Positions 46,777 through 55,281 of a DNA stretch of 64,000 bases are shown one piece after another (position 1 is the first letter of the stretch; each line of letters opens with the position of its first letter). The translations under genes and the position numbers were made by a program. The DNA is taken from assembly GCA_001314655.1 (NCBI GenBank), contig LJSF01000034.1:42404-106403 (forward strand), in the 5' to 3' direction. This DNA comes from Rhodobacteraceae bacterium HLUCCA08. Lineage in GTDB: Bacteria; Pseudomonadota; Alphaproteobacteria; Rhodobacterales; Rhodobacteraceae. The notes under the pieces were generated by a model that was given only the letters and a program-made list of their open reading frames with translations, did no database searches and had not been told where the DNA came from.

Positions 46777-48492
46777 ATGTATTCTCCGAACCTGAACCCG
46801 ATCCCCGAGCTCTATGTTTCCTACGAGAGCGCCCAGAAGCTCAAGGTCGAGGCCGCCGACCTGGTCAGCCATGACCTGACCCCGCGCCAGATCTGCGACC
46901 TTGAACTGCTGATGAACGGCGGGTTCAGCCCGCTCAAGGGGTTCCTGGGCGAAGAGGATTACACCGGCGTCGTCGAAAACATGCGGCTGGCCGATGGCAG
47001 CCTCTGGCCGATGCCGATCACCCTGGATGTGCGCGAGGATTTCGCCGACAGGATCGAGATCGGCCAGGATATCGCCCTGCGCGACCAGGAAGGCGTGATC
47101 CTGGCGACCATGACCGTCACCGACAAATGGGTGCCGAACAAGGCCCGCGAGGCCGAAAAGGTCTTTGGCGCCGATGACGATGCCCACCCGGCGGTGAACT
47201 ATCTGCACAACACCGCCGGCGCGGTCTATCTGGGCGGCCCGATCACCGGCATCCAGCAGCCGGTGCATTACGATTTCCGGGGGCGTCGCGACACGCCGAA
47301 CGAATTGCGCGCCCTGTTCCGCAAGCTGGGCTGGCGCAAGGTGGTGGCCTTCCAGACCCGCAACCCGCTGCACCGCGCGCATCAGGAGCTGACCTTCCGC
47401 GCCGCCAAGGAAGCCCAGGCCAACCTGTTGATCCACCCGATCGTCGGCCTGACCAAGCCCGGCGACGTCGATCACTTCACCCGGGTGCGCTGCTACGAGG
47501 CGGTTCTGGACAAATACCCGGCATCCACCACCACCATGTCGCTGCTGAACCTGGCCATGCGCATGGCCGGCCCGCGCGAGGCGGTCTGGCACGGCCTGAT
47601 CCGCGCCAATCACGGCTGCACCCATTTCATCGTCGGCCGCGACCATGCCGGCCCGGGCAAGAACAGCCAGGGCGCGGATTTCTACGGCCCCTATGACGCC
47701 CAGGACCTGTATCGCGACAACCAGTCGGAAATCGGCTGCGAAATGGTCGATTTCAAGCACATGGTCTATGTCCAGGAACGCGCCCAATACGAACCGGCGG
47801 ACGAGATCGCCGACAAGGACAAGGTGACGATCCTGAACATCTCGGGCACCGAACTGCGCCGCCGCCTGGCCGAGGGGCTGGAAATTCCCGAATGGTTTTC
47901 GTTCCCCGAGGTGGTGGCCGAACTGCGCCGCACCCGGCCGCCGCGGTCCAAGCAGGGCTTCACCGTGTTCTTCACCGGCTTCTCCGGGTCGGGCAAGTCG
48001 ACCATCGCCAACGCGCTCATGGTCAAGCTGATGGAGATGGGCGGGCGGCCGGTGACGCTGCTCGATGGCGACATCGTGCGCAAGAACCTGTCGAGCGAGC
48101 TGGGCTTTTCCAAGGAACACCGCGATCTGAACATCCGCCGCATCGGTTATGTCGCCTCCGAGATCACCAAGAACGGCGGCATCGCCATCTGCGCCCCGAT
48201 CGCGCCCTATGCCACCACCCGCCGCGCCGTGCGCGAAGAGATCGAGCAATACGGCGCCTTCGTCGAAGTCCATGTGGCGACCACGATCGAGGAATGCGAA
48301 CGCCGCGACCGCAAGGGGCTCTACAAGCTGGCGCGCGAGGGAAAGATCAAGGAATTCACCGGGATTTCCGACCCTTACGACGTGCCCGAAACCCCCGAAT
48401 TGCGGGTCGAGACCGAGAATGTGGACGTCGACAACTGCGCCCACCAGGTGCTGCTCAAGCTGGAAAGCATGGGGCTGATCGCGGCGGAATAG
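46777..48492 (+). CDS. sat/cysC: Bifunctional sulfate adenylyltransferase/adenylylsulfate kinase
   Basis: This 571-residue fusion activates sulfate to PAPS. Residues 1-385 form the ATP sulfurylase (QTRNPLHRAHQELTFRAA, with the HxxH ATP motif, and IVGRDHAGPGKNSQGADFYG). Residues 395-571 form the APS kinase with the P-loop FTGFSGSGKSTIANAL and IRRIGYVASEITKNGGIAIC. The start at 46777 (MYSPNLNPIPELYVSYES) matches the family N-terminus; the longer in-frame ATG at 46681 is unlikely. A strong terminator follows. The heterodimeric CysDN form is absent from the window. Confidence 0.95.
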   Translation: MYSPNLNPIPELYVSYESAQKLKVEAADLVSHDLTPRQICDLELLMNGGFSPLKGFLGEEDYTGVVENMRLADGSLWPMPITLDVREDFADRIEIGQDIALRDQEGVILATMTVTDKWVPNKAREAEKVFGADDDAHPAVNYLHNTAGAVYLGGPITGIQQPVHYDFRGRRDTPNELRALFRKLGWRKVVAFQTRNPLHRAHQELTFRAAKEAQANLLIHPIVGLTKPGDVDHFTRVRCYEAVLDKYPASTTTMSLLNLAMRMAGPREAVWHGLIRANHGCTHFIVGRDHAGPGKNSQGADFYGPYDAQDLYRDNQSEIGCEMVDFKHMVYVQERAQYEPADEIADKDKVTILNISGTELRRRLAEGLEIPEWFSFPEVVAELRRTRPPRSKQGFTVFFTGFSGSGKSTIANALMVKLMEMGGRPVTLLDGDIVRKNLSSELGFSKEHRDLNIRRIGYVASEITKNGGIAICAPIAPYATTRRAVREEIEQYGAFVEVHVATTIEECERRDRKGLYKLAREGKIKEFTGISDPYDVPETPELRVETENVDVDNCAHQVLLKLESMGLIAAE

Positions 48493-48514
48493 ACCACCGC
48501 TGCGATGGTCGGAC

Positions 48515-48541
48515 GGGGCGGTGCGATGCGCCGCCCCTTTT
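48515..48541 (+). terminator. Intrinsic terminator after sat/cysC
   Basis: GGGGCGG (48515-48521) pairs with CCGCCCC (48531-48537), loop of 9 bases, followed by TTTT. It lies 23 bases after the stop codon. Confidence 0.78.
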
Positions 48542-48570
48542 GCATGTCGCCACGGGAAACGCGTCGCGAC

Positions 48571-49611
48571 CTAGATGATCTCGTCCTCGTCGAACAGGGG
48601 CGAGGTTTCCAGCTGGCTGGCCAGTTCGCCCACCGTATCGGCGGCCCTGGCATGGGGCGCTTCAGCCAGGTGGAACAATGCATCGCCTTCATTGACCACC
48701 GGCAGAACCGCGCGGCCAATGATGATGCCGGCGCTGGGGGCGACGACCTCGGTTTCGACCTCTCCGAACGGGTCGGTGACGGCGGCGATCACGTCGCCGT
48801 CGCGCACCACGTCGCCATCGCCGCGGAACGACCGCAACAGCCCGCCCGCGGGCGCGCGCACCCAGCTGGACTGGCTGGAAAACAGCGGCCGTGCGCGGGG
48901 TTTGGCGATGCCCTTGGCCGGCAGCATCTCCATTTCGCGCAGGATCCGCAGGATGCCCATGACGCCGACCCGGGCGGCCATCTCGTCGAAGCGCAGCCCT
49001 TCGCCCGCCTCGAACAGCAGCACGTCGATGCCGGCCTTGCGCGCCTCGGCCCTGAGCGAGCCTTCGCGCAGCGGCGAGGTCAGCACCACCGGCGCGCCGA
49101 ACGCCTCGGCCAGGCGCACCAGCCGTTCGTTGCCCGGCGTGATCCGCACCTGGGGCAGGTTGGTGCGATGCACCGCCGCCGAATGCAGGTCGATGCCCAG
49201 GTCACAGCGCTTGACCACCGTGTCGAGAAAGATCTCGGCCAGCCGCGAGGCCAGCGAGCCGCGCGCATAGCCCGGGAACGACCGGTTCAGGTCGCGCCGG
49301 TCCGGCAGATAGCGCGAGCGGTTGTGAAATCCGAAGGTGTTGACGATGGGCACCACCAGCAGCGTGCCGCGCAGCCGCTCCAGCAGCGGCGATTGCAGCA
49401 GGCGGCGGCAGATCTCGACCCCCATCACCTCGTCGCCGTGGACCGCGGCGCTGACGAACAGGGTCGGACCCTTGCGCGCGCCGTGCAGCACCCGCACCGA
49501 CAGGTTGACCGGGGTGTGATCGGACAGCAGGCTGACCGGCAGTTCGACGGTCTGCCGGGTTCCCGGGGCAACCTCGTGCCCGTTCAGCCTGAAGCTCTTG
49601 CGTTTCGCCAT
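48571..49611 (-). CDS. Succinylglutamate desuccinylase/aspartoacylase family deacylase
   Basis: This 346-residue zinc hydrolase has the AstE/AspA metal site: HGDE in AAVHGDEVMG near residue 59 and a later His in CDLGIDLHSAA near 145. LNRSFPGYARGSLASRLAE fits the family. The C-terminal 90 residues (SSWVRAPAGGLLRSFRGDGD and after) form a beta-rich lipoyl-like or swapped hairpin domain common in this subfamily. It removes N-acyl groups from an amino acid or peptide; the substrate is unknown. It converges with sat/cysC. Confidence 0.88.
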   Translation of the reverse strand: MAKRKSFRLNGHEVAPGTRQTVELPVSLLSDHTPVNLSVRVLHGARKGPTLFVSAAVHGDEVMGVEICRRLLQSPLLERLRGTLLVVPIVNTFGFHNRSRYLPDRRDLNRSFPGYARGSLASRLAEIFLDTVVKRCDLGIDLHSAAVHRTNLPQVRITPGNERLVRLAEAFGAPVVLTSPLREGSLRAEARKAGIDVLLFEAGEGLRFDEMAARVGVMGILRILREMEMLPAKGIAKPRARPLFSSQSSWVRAPAGGLLRSFRGDGDVVRDGDVIAAVTDPFGEVETEVVAPSAGIIIGRAVLPVVNEGDALFHLAEAPHARAADTVGELASQLETSPLFDEDEII

Positions 49612-49666
49612 GGCGCAGCCTTGCCGCAGATCGCCGGCAATGGCCAGCCCGGCCGGCGCGGGACGT

Positions 49667-49891
49667 TCAGTGCACCGTGACCGGCGTCATGTCGTGCTGG
49701 CGCGCCAGCAGGAAGGCCAGGGCGCGGTTCGCCACCAGGGCAAGCTGCTGGCCATCGGAATCATGGACCGCGAACAGGGTTTCGACCGGGCCGGCCTTTT
49801 CGCGGATCTCCTGCGGAAGGTCGGCCACGGCGACGGGTTTGACATAGACCACCCGTTCGCCCAGGGCGGACAGATCGAACGTGGCGTTCAT
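49667..49891 (-). CDS. DUF1150 family protein
   Basis: This 74-residue protein has the DUF1150 pattern with VVYVKPVAVADLPQEIREKA and LFAVHDSDGQQLALVANRA followed by LAFLLARQHDM. These proteins accompany small heat-shock genes in alphaproteobacteria. It starts 1 base after the hsp20 stop; GGAGGAGCT runs across the junction. The function is unknown; co-expression with Hsp20 is likely. Confidence 0.9.
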   Translation of the reverse strand: MNATFDLSALGERVVYVKPVAVADLPQEIREKAGPVETLFAVHDSDGQQLALVANRALAFLLARQHDMTPVTVH

Positions 49892-49892
49892 C

Positions 49893-50306
49893 TCAGCTCC
49901 TCCGGATCTTGATGGTTTGAACGACGCTTTGCGGCACCTTGCGGCTCAGGTCGACATGCAGCAGGCCGTTCTCGATCCTCGCCTCGCCGACATCGACACC
50001 ATCGGCCAGCACGAAGGATTTCTGGAACTGCCGGGCCGCGATCCCGCGATGCAGAAAGGTGCGCCCGTCGGTATCATCGGTCTGCTTGCCGCGGATCACC
50101 AGCTGGTTGTCCTCCAGCGTGATCGACAGGTCGTCCTCGGAAAACCCGGCCACGGCCAGGGTGATCCGGTAGGAGGTTCCCGACGTCTGTTCGATATTGT
50201 AGGGCGGATACCCGTCATTGCCGGTCTTCGCCGCGCGCTCGGCCAGCCGTTCCAGCTGTTCGAAGCCAAGCAGGAACGGATGGGTTCCCAGCGTCAGTTT
50301 GGTCAT
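49893..50306 (-). CDS. Hsp20 family small heat-shock protein
   Basis: This 137-residue chaperone has an alpha-crystallin domain: YPPYNIEQTSGTSYRITLAV at residues 33-52, LVIRGKQ and GIAARQFQKSFVLADGVD. It binds unfolding proteins without ATP. The C-terminal IXI-like tail is VVQTIKIRRS. It forms an operon with the DUF1150 gene. The 5' leader was searched for a ROSE-type RNA thermometer; none was clear. Confidence 0.93.
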   Translation of the reverse strand: MTKLTLGTHPFLLGFEQLERLAERAAKTGNDGYPPYNIEQTSGTSYRITLAVAGFSEDDLSITLEDNQLVIRGKQTDDTDGRTFLHRGIAARQFQKSFVLADGVDVGEARIENGLLHVDLSRKVPQSVVQTIKIRRS

Positions 50307-50472
50307 CTGTCATGCCCTTTGTTCAAGCGACACCATGCAGGGCCCCGGATCCGGCGACCCCGTTCCCCGAAAATATGGGCACCGACCGCGCCGGTTGCAA
50401 GTGCGTCGGGCCTATGCGGCGGCGCGGTTTGCGCGTATCCTCTGCCAGCGCGGATCAACTGGGAGGTTTCGC

Positions 50473-50691
50473 ATGAACAGCTCGGCCCGGATGGAACAGC
50501 TCGAAGTGCTGCGGGTGGAACTCGAAGTGTTGAAACGCGAACACCGCGACCTGGACGAAGCGATCCGCGCGCTCGAGGATCAGGGCCGCGCCGACATGCT
50601 GACGCTGCGCCGGCTGAAGAAGCAGAAGCTGCAGCTCAAGGACAGGATCGCCGCGCTCGAGGACCGGATCACCCCCGACATCATCGCCTGA
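50473..50691 (+). CDS. YdcH family protein (DUF465)
   Basis: This 72-residue protein is nearly all coiled coil, with the YdcH signature EHRDLDEAIRAL followed by LTLRRLKKQKLQLKDRIAALE. Function is unknown. GGGAGGTTTCGC lies just before the ATG at 50473. A short palindrome in the gap after it may serve as terminator, and the purE promoter overlaps. Confidence 0.88.
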   Translation: MNSSARMEQLEVLRVELEVLKREHRDLDEAIRALEDQGRADMLTLRRLKKQKLQLKDRIAALEDRITPDIIA

Positions 50692-50719
50692 TTGCGCCGC
50701 GCCGCGGCGCCGCTATAGT
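50692..50719 (+). promoter_or_regulatory. Probable purE promoter
   Basis: TTGCGC at 50692-50697 and TATAGT at 50714-50719 are separated by 16 bases, close to the sigma-70 consensus layout, 32 bases before the purE ATG. The spacer contains the palindrome GCGCCGCGGCGC. Confidence 0.45.
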
Positions 50720-50751
50720 GCGCCTTTCGAGGGCGGCAGGAGGGCCGGATC

Positions 50752-51240
50752 ATGACCACGCCGAAGGTCGGTATCATCATGGGTTCGCAATCGGACTGGG
50801 CCACGATGCGCGAAGCGGGCCAGATGCTGGACGAGCTGGGCGTGGCCCATGAGGCCCGCATCGTCAGTGCCCATCGCACGCCCGACCGGCTGTGGGCCTA
50901 TGGCCGCGAGGCCGCCGGGCGCGGGCTGCAGGTGATCATCGCCGGCGCGGGCGGTGCTGCGCATCTGCCGGGCATGATGGCCTCCAAGACACGGCTGCCG
51001 GTGATCGGCGTTCCGGTCCAGACCCGGGCCCTGAACGGGGTCGACAGCCTGTATTCGATCGTCCAGATGCCGCGCGGGTTTCCCGTGGCCACCATGGCGA
51101 TCGGCGCCGCCGGTGCGGCCAATGCCGGGCTGATGGCGGCCGCGATCCTGGCCCTGTCCGATCCGGCCCTGGCAGAGCGGCTCGAGGCCTGGCGCGCGGC
51201 GCTGTCGACCTCGATCCCGCAGGAGCCGATCGATGACTGA
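50752..51240 (+). CDS. purE: N5-carboxyaminoimidazole ribonucleotide mutase
   Basis: This 162-residue class I PurE converts N5-CAIR to CAIR in purine synthesis. The signature [17 protein letters not shown] (residues 10-26), [10 protein letters not shown] and [15 protein letters not shown] are present. AGGAGGGCC is upstream. It overlaps purK by 8 bases. Confidence 0.97.
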   Translation: MTTPKVGIIMGSQSDWATMREAGQMLDELGVAHEARIVSAHRTPDRLWAYGREAAGRGLQVIIAGAGGAAHLPGMMASKTRLPVIGVPVQTRALNGVDSLYSIVQMPRGFPVATMAIGAAGAANAGLMAAAILALSDPALAERLEAWRAALSTSIPQEPIDD

Positions 51241-52303
51241 GCCGCTCGCCCCCGGTGCCGTGATCGGCATCCTCGGCGGTGGCCAGCTGGGCCGGATGCT
51301 GTCGGTCGCCGCCGCCCGGCTGGGGTTCCGGACCCATGTCTTCGAACCGGGCGCCGCGCCGCCTGCGGCCGATGTCGCCCATGCGCTGACCACCGCCCCC
51401 TATGACGATACCGAGGCCCTGCGCGCCTTCGCCGAAGAGGTCGACGTGGTGACCTATGAATTCGAGAACGTGCCGGCCGAGGCGCTGGACCTGATCGAGG
51501 CGATCCGCCCGATCCGCCCGGGGCGCGAGGCGCTGGCGATGTCCCAGGACCGGCTGACCGAAAAGAACTTCCTGACCCGGCTGGGGCTGACCACGGCGCC
51601 GTTTTCGGCCGTGAACGATGCCGACGACCTGTCGCTTGCGATCGACCAGATCGGCCTTCCGGCGATCCTCAAGACCCGCCGACTGGGCTATGACGGCAAG
51701 GGCCAGACCCGCCTGACCGACCCGGACCACGCCGAGGCGGCACTGACCACGCTGGCCGGGGCGCCGGCGATCCTCGAAGGGTTCGTGGCCTTCGAGCGCG
51801 AAGTCTCGGTGATCGGGGCGCGCGGGCTGGACGGGGCCGTGGCCTGTTTCGACCCGGGCGAAAATGTCCATGCCGACGGCATCCTGCGCACCACCACCGT
51901 GCCCGCAAGGCTGAGTGCGGCCCAGCGCAGCGACGCGGTGCTGATCGCGGCGCAGATCCTGAACGCGCTCGACTACGTGGGCGTGATCGGGGTCGAGCTG
52001 TTCGTGACCGAGCACGGGCTGGTGGTGAATGAATTCGCGCCGCGGGTGCATAATTCCGGGCATTGGACCCAGACCGGCTGTGTCATCGACCAGTTCGAAC
52101 AACATGTCCGCGCCATCGCCGGCTGGCCGCTGGGCGACGGGACGCGGCATTGCGACGTGGTGATGGAAAACCTGATCGGCGACGATATCGACCTTGTGCC
52201 CGAGATCGCGCGCACCGGTGCGGCCCTGCATCTGTATGGCAAGACCGAGGCGCGGCCGGGCCGCAAGATGGGTCACGTCAACCGCATCACCGGCCGCGGC
52301 TAG
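51233..52303 (+). CDS. purK: N5-carboxyaminoimidazole ribonucleotide synthase
   Basis: This 356-residue ATP-grasp enzyme makes N5-CAIR from AIR and bicarbonate. It begins [16 protein letters not shown] and has [14 protein letters not shown], the ATP-grasp segment [15 protein letters not shown] and [16 protein letters not shown]. It acts with PurE, whose gene overlaps its start. Confidence 0.97.
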   Translation: MTEPLAPGAVIGILGGGQLGRMLSVAAARLGFRTHVFEPGAAPPAADVAHALTTAPYDDTEALRAFAEEVDVVTYEFENVPAEALDLIEAIRPIRPGREALAMSQDRLTEKNFLTRLGLTTAPFSAVNDADDLSLAIDQIGLPAILKTRRLGYDGKGQTRLTDPDHAEAALTTLAGAPAILEGFVAFEREVSVIGARGLDGAVACFDPGENVHADGILRTTTVPARLSAAQRSDAVLIAAQILNALDYVGVIGVELFVTEHGLVVNEFAPRVHNSGHWTQTGCVIDQFEQHVRAIAGWPLGDGTRHCDVVMENLIGDDIDLVPEIARTGAALHLYGKTEARPGRKMGHVNRITGRG

Positions 52304-52330
52304 AAGCCTCCGGCCAGGGGCTCTGCCCGC

Positions 52331-53389
52331 TCAGGCCGCGCGCAGGATCGTCGCCTCGCTGGCCGACAGCACACGCCGGGCATAGCTGCCGTACAGCGTG
52401 GGATCGTCCCGGATCTCGGGCAATTCCCCGAACAGTCGCGCGCGGTCTTCGGCCCGCAGCGTCTCGAGCCCGGCCGAGGCCGGGTGATAGCTTTCGGTTT
52501 CGACCCCGTTGGCAAAGACCACTTGGTGATGCGGCAACAGCAGGTGAATATAGGTCACCTCGCGCAGGGACCGGTCGATGGTGATGGTGCGGTCATCGAC
52601 CAGGTCGCGCGCCGCCACCAGGACCTCTTCGGTGCAGAACAGCGCCCGCGCCCGGGCGCCGCGCAACAGGATGCGGTGATCGGGTGACACCAGCAATCCC
52701 GCATCGGGCACCCCGGCCTCGAGCGCCCCGGCGCGCAGCCGCACCGGCGAAAGATGCGGCATCGCATGAAGCCGCGCCCCGGTCATCCGCCGCCGCCCGG
52801 TCCACAGAACCGGCTCGCAGCCGTTGTCCTTGGTCTGGATACGGTCGCCTTCGCGGATCGCTTCGACCGGCTTGGCGCCGTCCTCGGTCCGGATCACCGT
52901 GCCCGGCGTGAAACAGATCACCCCGCCCGGCGCATCGGCATTCTGGTCGCGCCGGCCCAGGCTGACGGTGTGGTTGACCACCCAAAGATCGACATGCCGC
53001 GGCGGCAGGTCGCCGACGAACAGGCACAGCCGCGCCCCGGGCCGGTCGCCCTCGACCAGCGTCACGGTCCAGGTGTCGCGCCCGTCGGTGACGGTGAAGG
53101 CCATGTCGAACAGGCTGTCGTCCGGCTCGACCTCGTCCAGCCGGGTCGTGTCCAGTTCCACCGCCCTCAGCAGCCGACGCACGCCGCGGGCGGCACGTTT
53201 CCTCAGATCCGCCTCTCCGGTCGCCTGCCCCAGCGGGATCACCCCCGCCGGCCCGTCCACGCGGACGGCCTCTCCGGTCCAGGACCACGCGGTGCCGACG
53301 CTGAGATGTTCCAGCGGCGCGGCCCACAGCCCGTCCAGTTCCGTCTGCGACCAGGAGATGACGAACGTGCCTTGCACGCCCGATCTCAT
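52331..53389 (-). CDS. Hint domain-containing protein
   Basis: This 352-residue protein has an N-terminal domain of about 160 residues not recognised, then a Hint domain starting CFTPGTVIRTEDGAKPVEAI near 168, with the nucleophilic Cys intact, and VSPDHRILLRG near 240 as the block B-like motif. GAGGTCAGAG precedes the ATG at 53389. The Cys suggests possible self-processing. The N-terminal start GTFVISWSQTELDG is found in related Rhodobacterales proteins. Role unknown. Confidence 0.87.
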   Translation of the reverse strand: MRSGVQGTFVISWSQTELDGLWAAPLEHLSVGTAWSWTGEAVRVDGPAGVIPLGQATGEADLRKRAARGVRRLLRAVELDTTRLDEVEPDDSLFDMAFTVTDGRDTWTVTLVEGDRPGARLCLFVGDLPPRHVDLWVVNHTVSLGRRDQNADAPGGVICFTPGTVIRTEDGAKPVEAIREGDRIQTKDNGCEPVLWTGRRRMTGARLHAMPHLSPVRLRAGALEAGVPDAGLLVSPDHRILLRGARARALFCTEEVLVAARDLVDDRTITIDRSLREVTYIHLLLPHHQVVFANGVETESYHPASAGLETLRAEDRARLFGELPEIRDDPTLYGSYARRVLSASEATILRAA

Positions 53390-53510
53390 CTCTGACCTCT
53401 GCCTCAATCTGCGCCCCGCGTCCTTGGCTGCGCGGGATCTTGCCCAAATCGTTAACAGAGGTGATTCGCACCGATCAAGTCACTTCAAGAGCGGGCGGTA
53501 ACCTTTTCCG

Positions 53511-54425
53511 TCAGAAGTTGAAATTGAGCTTCACCGACCCGACGAGCTGGCCCTCGGGCTGGCCGTCGAATTCCGGCGACAGCCAGGTCAGCCCGTAAAA
53601 GGCACTTGTCCGTGCGCCGTCCTGCCAATGCCCGCCGGCCCGCACGCGCCAGCGCGTGCGGCTGGCCTGGGTGCCGAATTCGGCCGGGAAATAGGCGCTG
53701 TCGCCGATCGCGGCGATGTCGGCCCCCAGGGCCAGGGACCAGCCGCGTTCATCCTGCATCACCGCATGCAGCAGATGGCCGGTCACCGGGTCGCGCAGCT
53801 TGAGCGCGCCCTGCCCGGCCTCGCCGATCAGCAGGTCGGCGCCGACCCGCACCAGGTCCTCGACCCCGATCTGGCCCTCGATGAAGGGGCGCAGGGACGC
53901 CGACGGGGCAAGCGTGACGGGCCAGGCCGCCTCGGCCAGGGCGGTCGGGAACAGCCCGTCCGCCGCCTGGTTGGCGATCACGAACTCCGAGGCCCCGGCC
54001 ACGTCGAACAGGTCGTGAAACCCGCTTTGCAACTCGTCGAGCCCGGTCTGCGGGCCCAGCGCCACAAGATCGAGCCCGAGCGACATCTCCCACCCGCCCT
54101 GGCGCCAATGGCTGTGCAGCCCGGCCGACAGGGCCCCGACGAAGGCGCGATCATCCGAACCCGGCCCGGTCAGGTAGCGCGGGGCGATGATCTCGGCCCG
54201 CAGACGGTATTCCAGGATCGCGCCGGGGGTTTCGGGGCGCGCGCCGGTCCAGTCCGGCCCCCGCACCAGCGACAGCATGTAGGACGAGGTCCGCCAGCGG
54301 TCCTTGCCATCGCCCAGCACGTCATTGCTCAGCAACCGCCCCCAACCCAGGGTCTGGCGATCCTGCGCCGCGACGGCAGTGGAAAGCAGGGCGACCAGCG
54401 CCCCGAAAAACAACAGACGGCGCAT
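53511..54425 (-). CDS. LpxR-like lipid A deacylase family outer-membrane protein
   Basis: This 304-residue protein starts with a signal peptide (MRRLLFFGALVALLSTAVAA) and shows LSNDVLGDGKDRWRTSSYML, the family's N-D-x-x-G-D-x-K-D-R-x-x-T pattern. The C-terminus ends in Phe after alternating hydrophobic residues (VGSVKLNFNF), typical of an outer-membrane barrel. LpxR removes 3'-acyl chains from lipid A. The SH-x-x-x motif for catalysis is represented only by LHSHWRQGG, so activity should be tested. It is near no other envelope gene. Confidence 0.8.
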   Translation of the reverse strand: MRRLLFFGALVALLSTAVAAQDRQTLGWGRLLSNDVLGDGKDRWRTSSYMLSLVRGPDWTGARPETPGAILEYRLRAEIIAPRYLTGPGSDDRAFVGALSAGLHSHWRQGGWEMSLGLDLVALGPQTGLDELQSGFHDLFDVAGASEFVIANQAADGLFPTALAEAAWPVTLAPSASLRPFIEGQIGVEDLVRVGADLLIGEAGQGALKLRDPVTGHLLHAVMQDERGWSLALGADIAAIGDSAYFPAEFGTQASRTRWRVRAGGHWQDGARTSAFYGLTWLSPEFDGQPEGQLVGSVKLNFNF

Positions 54426-54516
54426 GAGCGGCCCCCGCACGATTGACACCCGGCCTGTCTAGCGCAGCGCCCGGCCGGCCGGCGACCCCCGGGGCCGGAA
54501 ACACAGCGTTCGCGCG

Positions 54517-55281
54517 CTATCCGGCCCCGGCGGCCCACCGGACCATGTTGGCGAACAGCCGGTCATAGCCGGGCCAGTCCAGGAACGGCGTCGGCAGCCA
54601 ATGTTCGCTCATGTCCGAGGCCCAGGCGAGTGTTCGGCCCTTGCCGTGGCTGCCGGTGACCAGAAGCGGCAGTCCGCCCTGGTCCTGCGGCAGGCGCAGG
54701 ATGACCTCGGCACCGGGTTTCGGGGTCAACTCGTTGACACCCAGCAGATAGGGCCAGTCGGCGGGCACCCCGTCCAGCACCGGGTGGTCGGGGGCGACGG
54801 TTTCGGGGGTCGCGCCCTCGGGCATCTCGACCCGGTCGTCATGGGGCAGGCAATCGACCGGCAGCGCCCGCTCGACCGGCGTCCGATGCCAGCGGCCGCG
54901 TCCGTCGATCCCCTGAAAGGTCATGTAGCCGCCGATCATGATCAGCCCGCCGCCGCCGCTGACCCAGCTCTCGATCAGCTTCAGCCGGTTCGGGACGCGC
55001 TGCCCGCGCAGCCAGACATCGGGCGGCAACAGCAGCGTGTTGGCCCCGATATCCGACAGCATCAGGACGTCATAGGCCGCCAGCCCGTCCTGCGAGAAGG
55101 GAAAGCCTTCGGCCGCCTCATGCGCCTTCATGTAGGTGACCTCGATGCCGGCCTTGCCCATTCCGGCCACGAATCGGTCGGCGCCGGTATGGAAGGTGAC
55201 GCTGCCGAACTGGTCGAAGCCCTTGAAATGGCTGGCTGAGCTGACCCAGCTTTCCCCGACAAGCAGAAGTCTGGTCATCAT
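54517..55281 (-). CDS. Class I glutamine amidotransferase-like protein without catalytic Cys
   Basis: This 254-residue protein has a GATase-1-like flavodoxin fold: LLVGESWVSSASHFKGFDQ, VLMLSDIGANTLLLP and the nucleophile elbow LIMIGGYMTFQG, where Gly-Gly-Tyr replaces Gly-x-Cys. It resembles the STM3548/ThuA-like proteins of unknown function found with sugar-catabolic genes. The start overlaps the phosphotriesterase-like gene by 4 bases; a second ATG follows at once. Last gene of the LacI operon. Confidence 0.8.
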   Translation of the reverse strand: MMTRLLLVGESWVSSASHFKGFDQFGSVTFHTGADRFVAGMGKAGIEVTYMKAHEAAEGFPFSQDGLAAYDVLMLSDIGANTLLLPPDVWLRGQRVPNRLKLIESWVSGGGGLIMIGGYMTFQGIDGRGRWHRTPVERALPVDCLPHDDRVEMPEGATPETVAPDHPVLDGVPADWPYLLGVNELTPKPGAEVILRLPQDQGGLPLLVTGSHGKGRTLAWASDMSEHWLPTPFLDWPGYDRLFANMVRWAAGAG

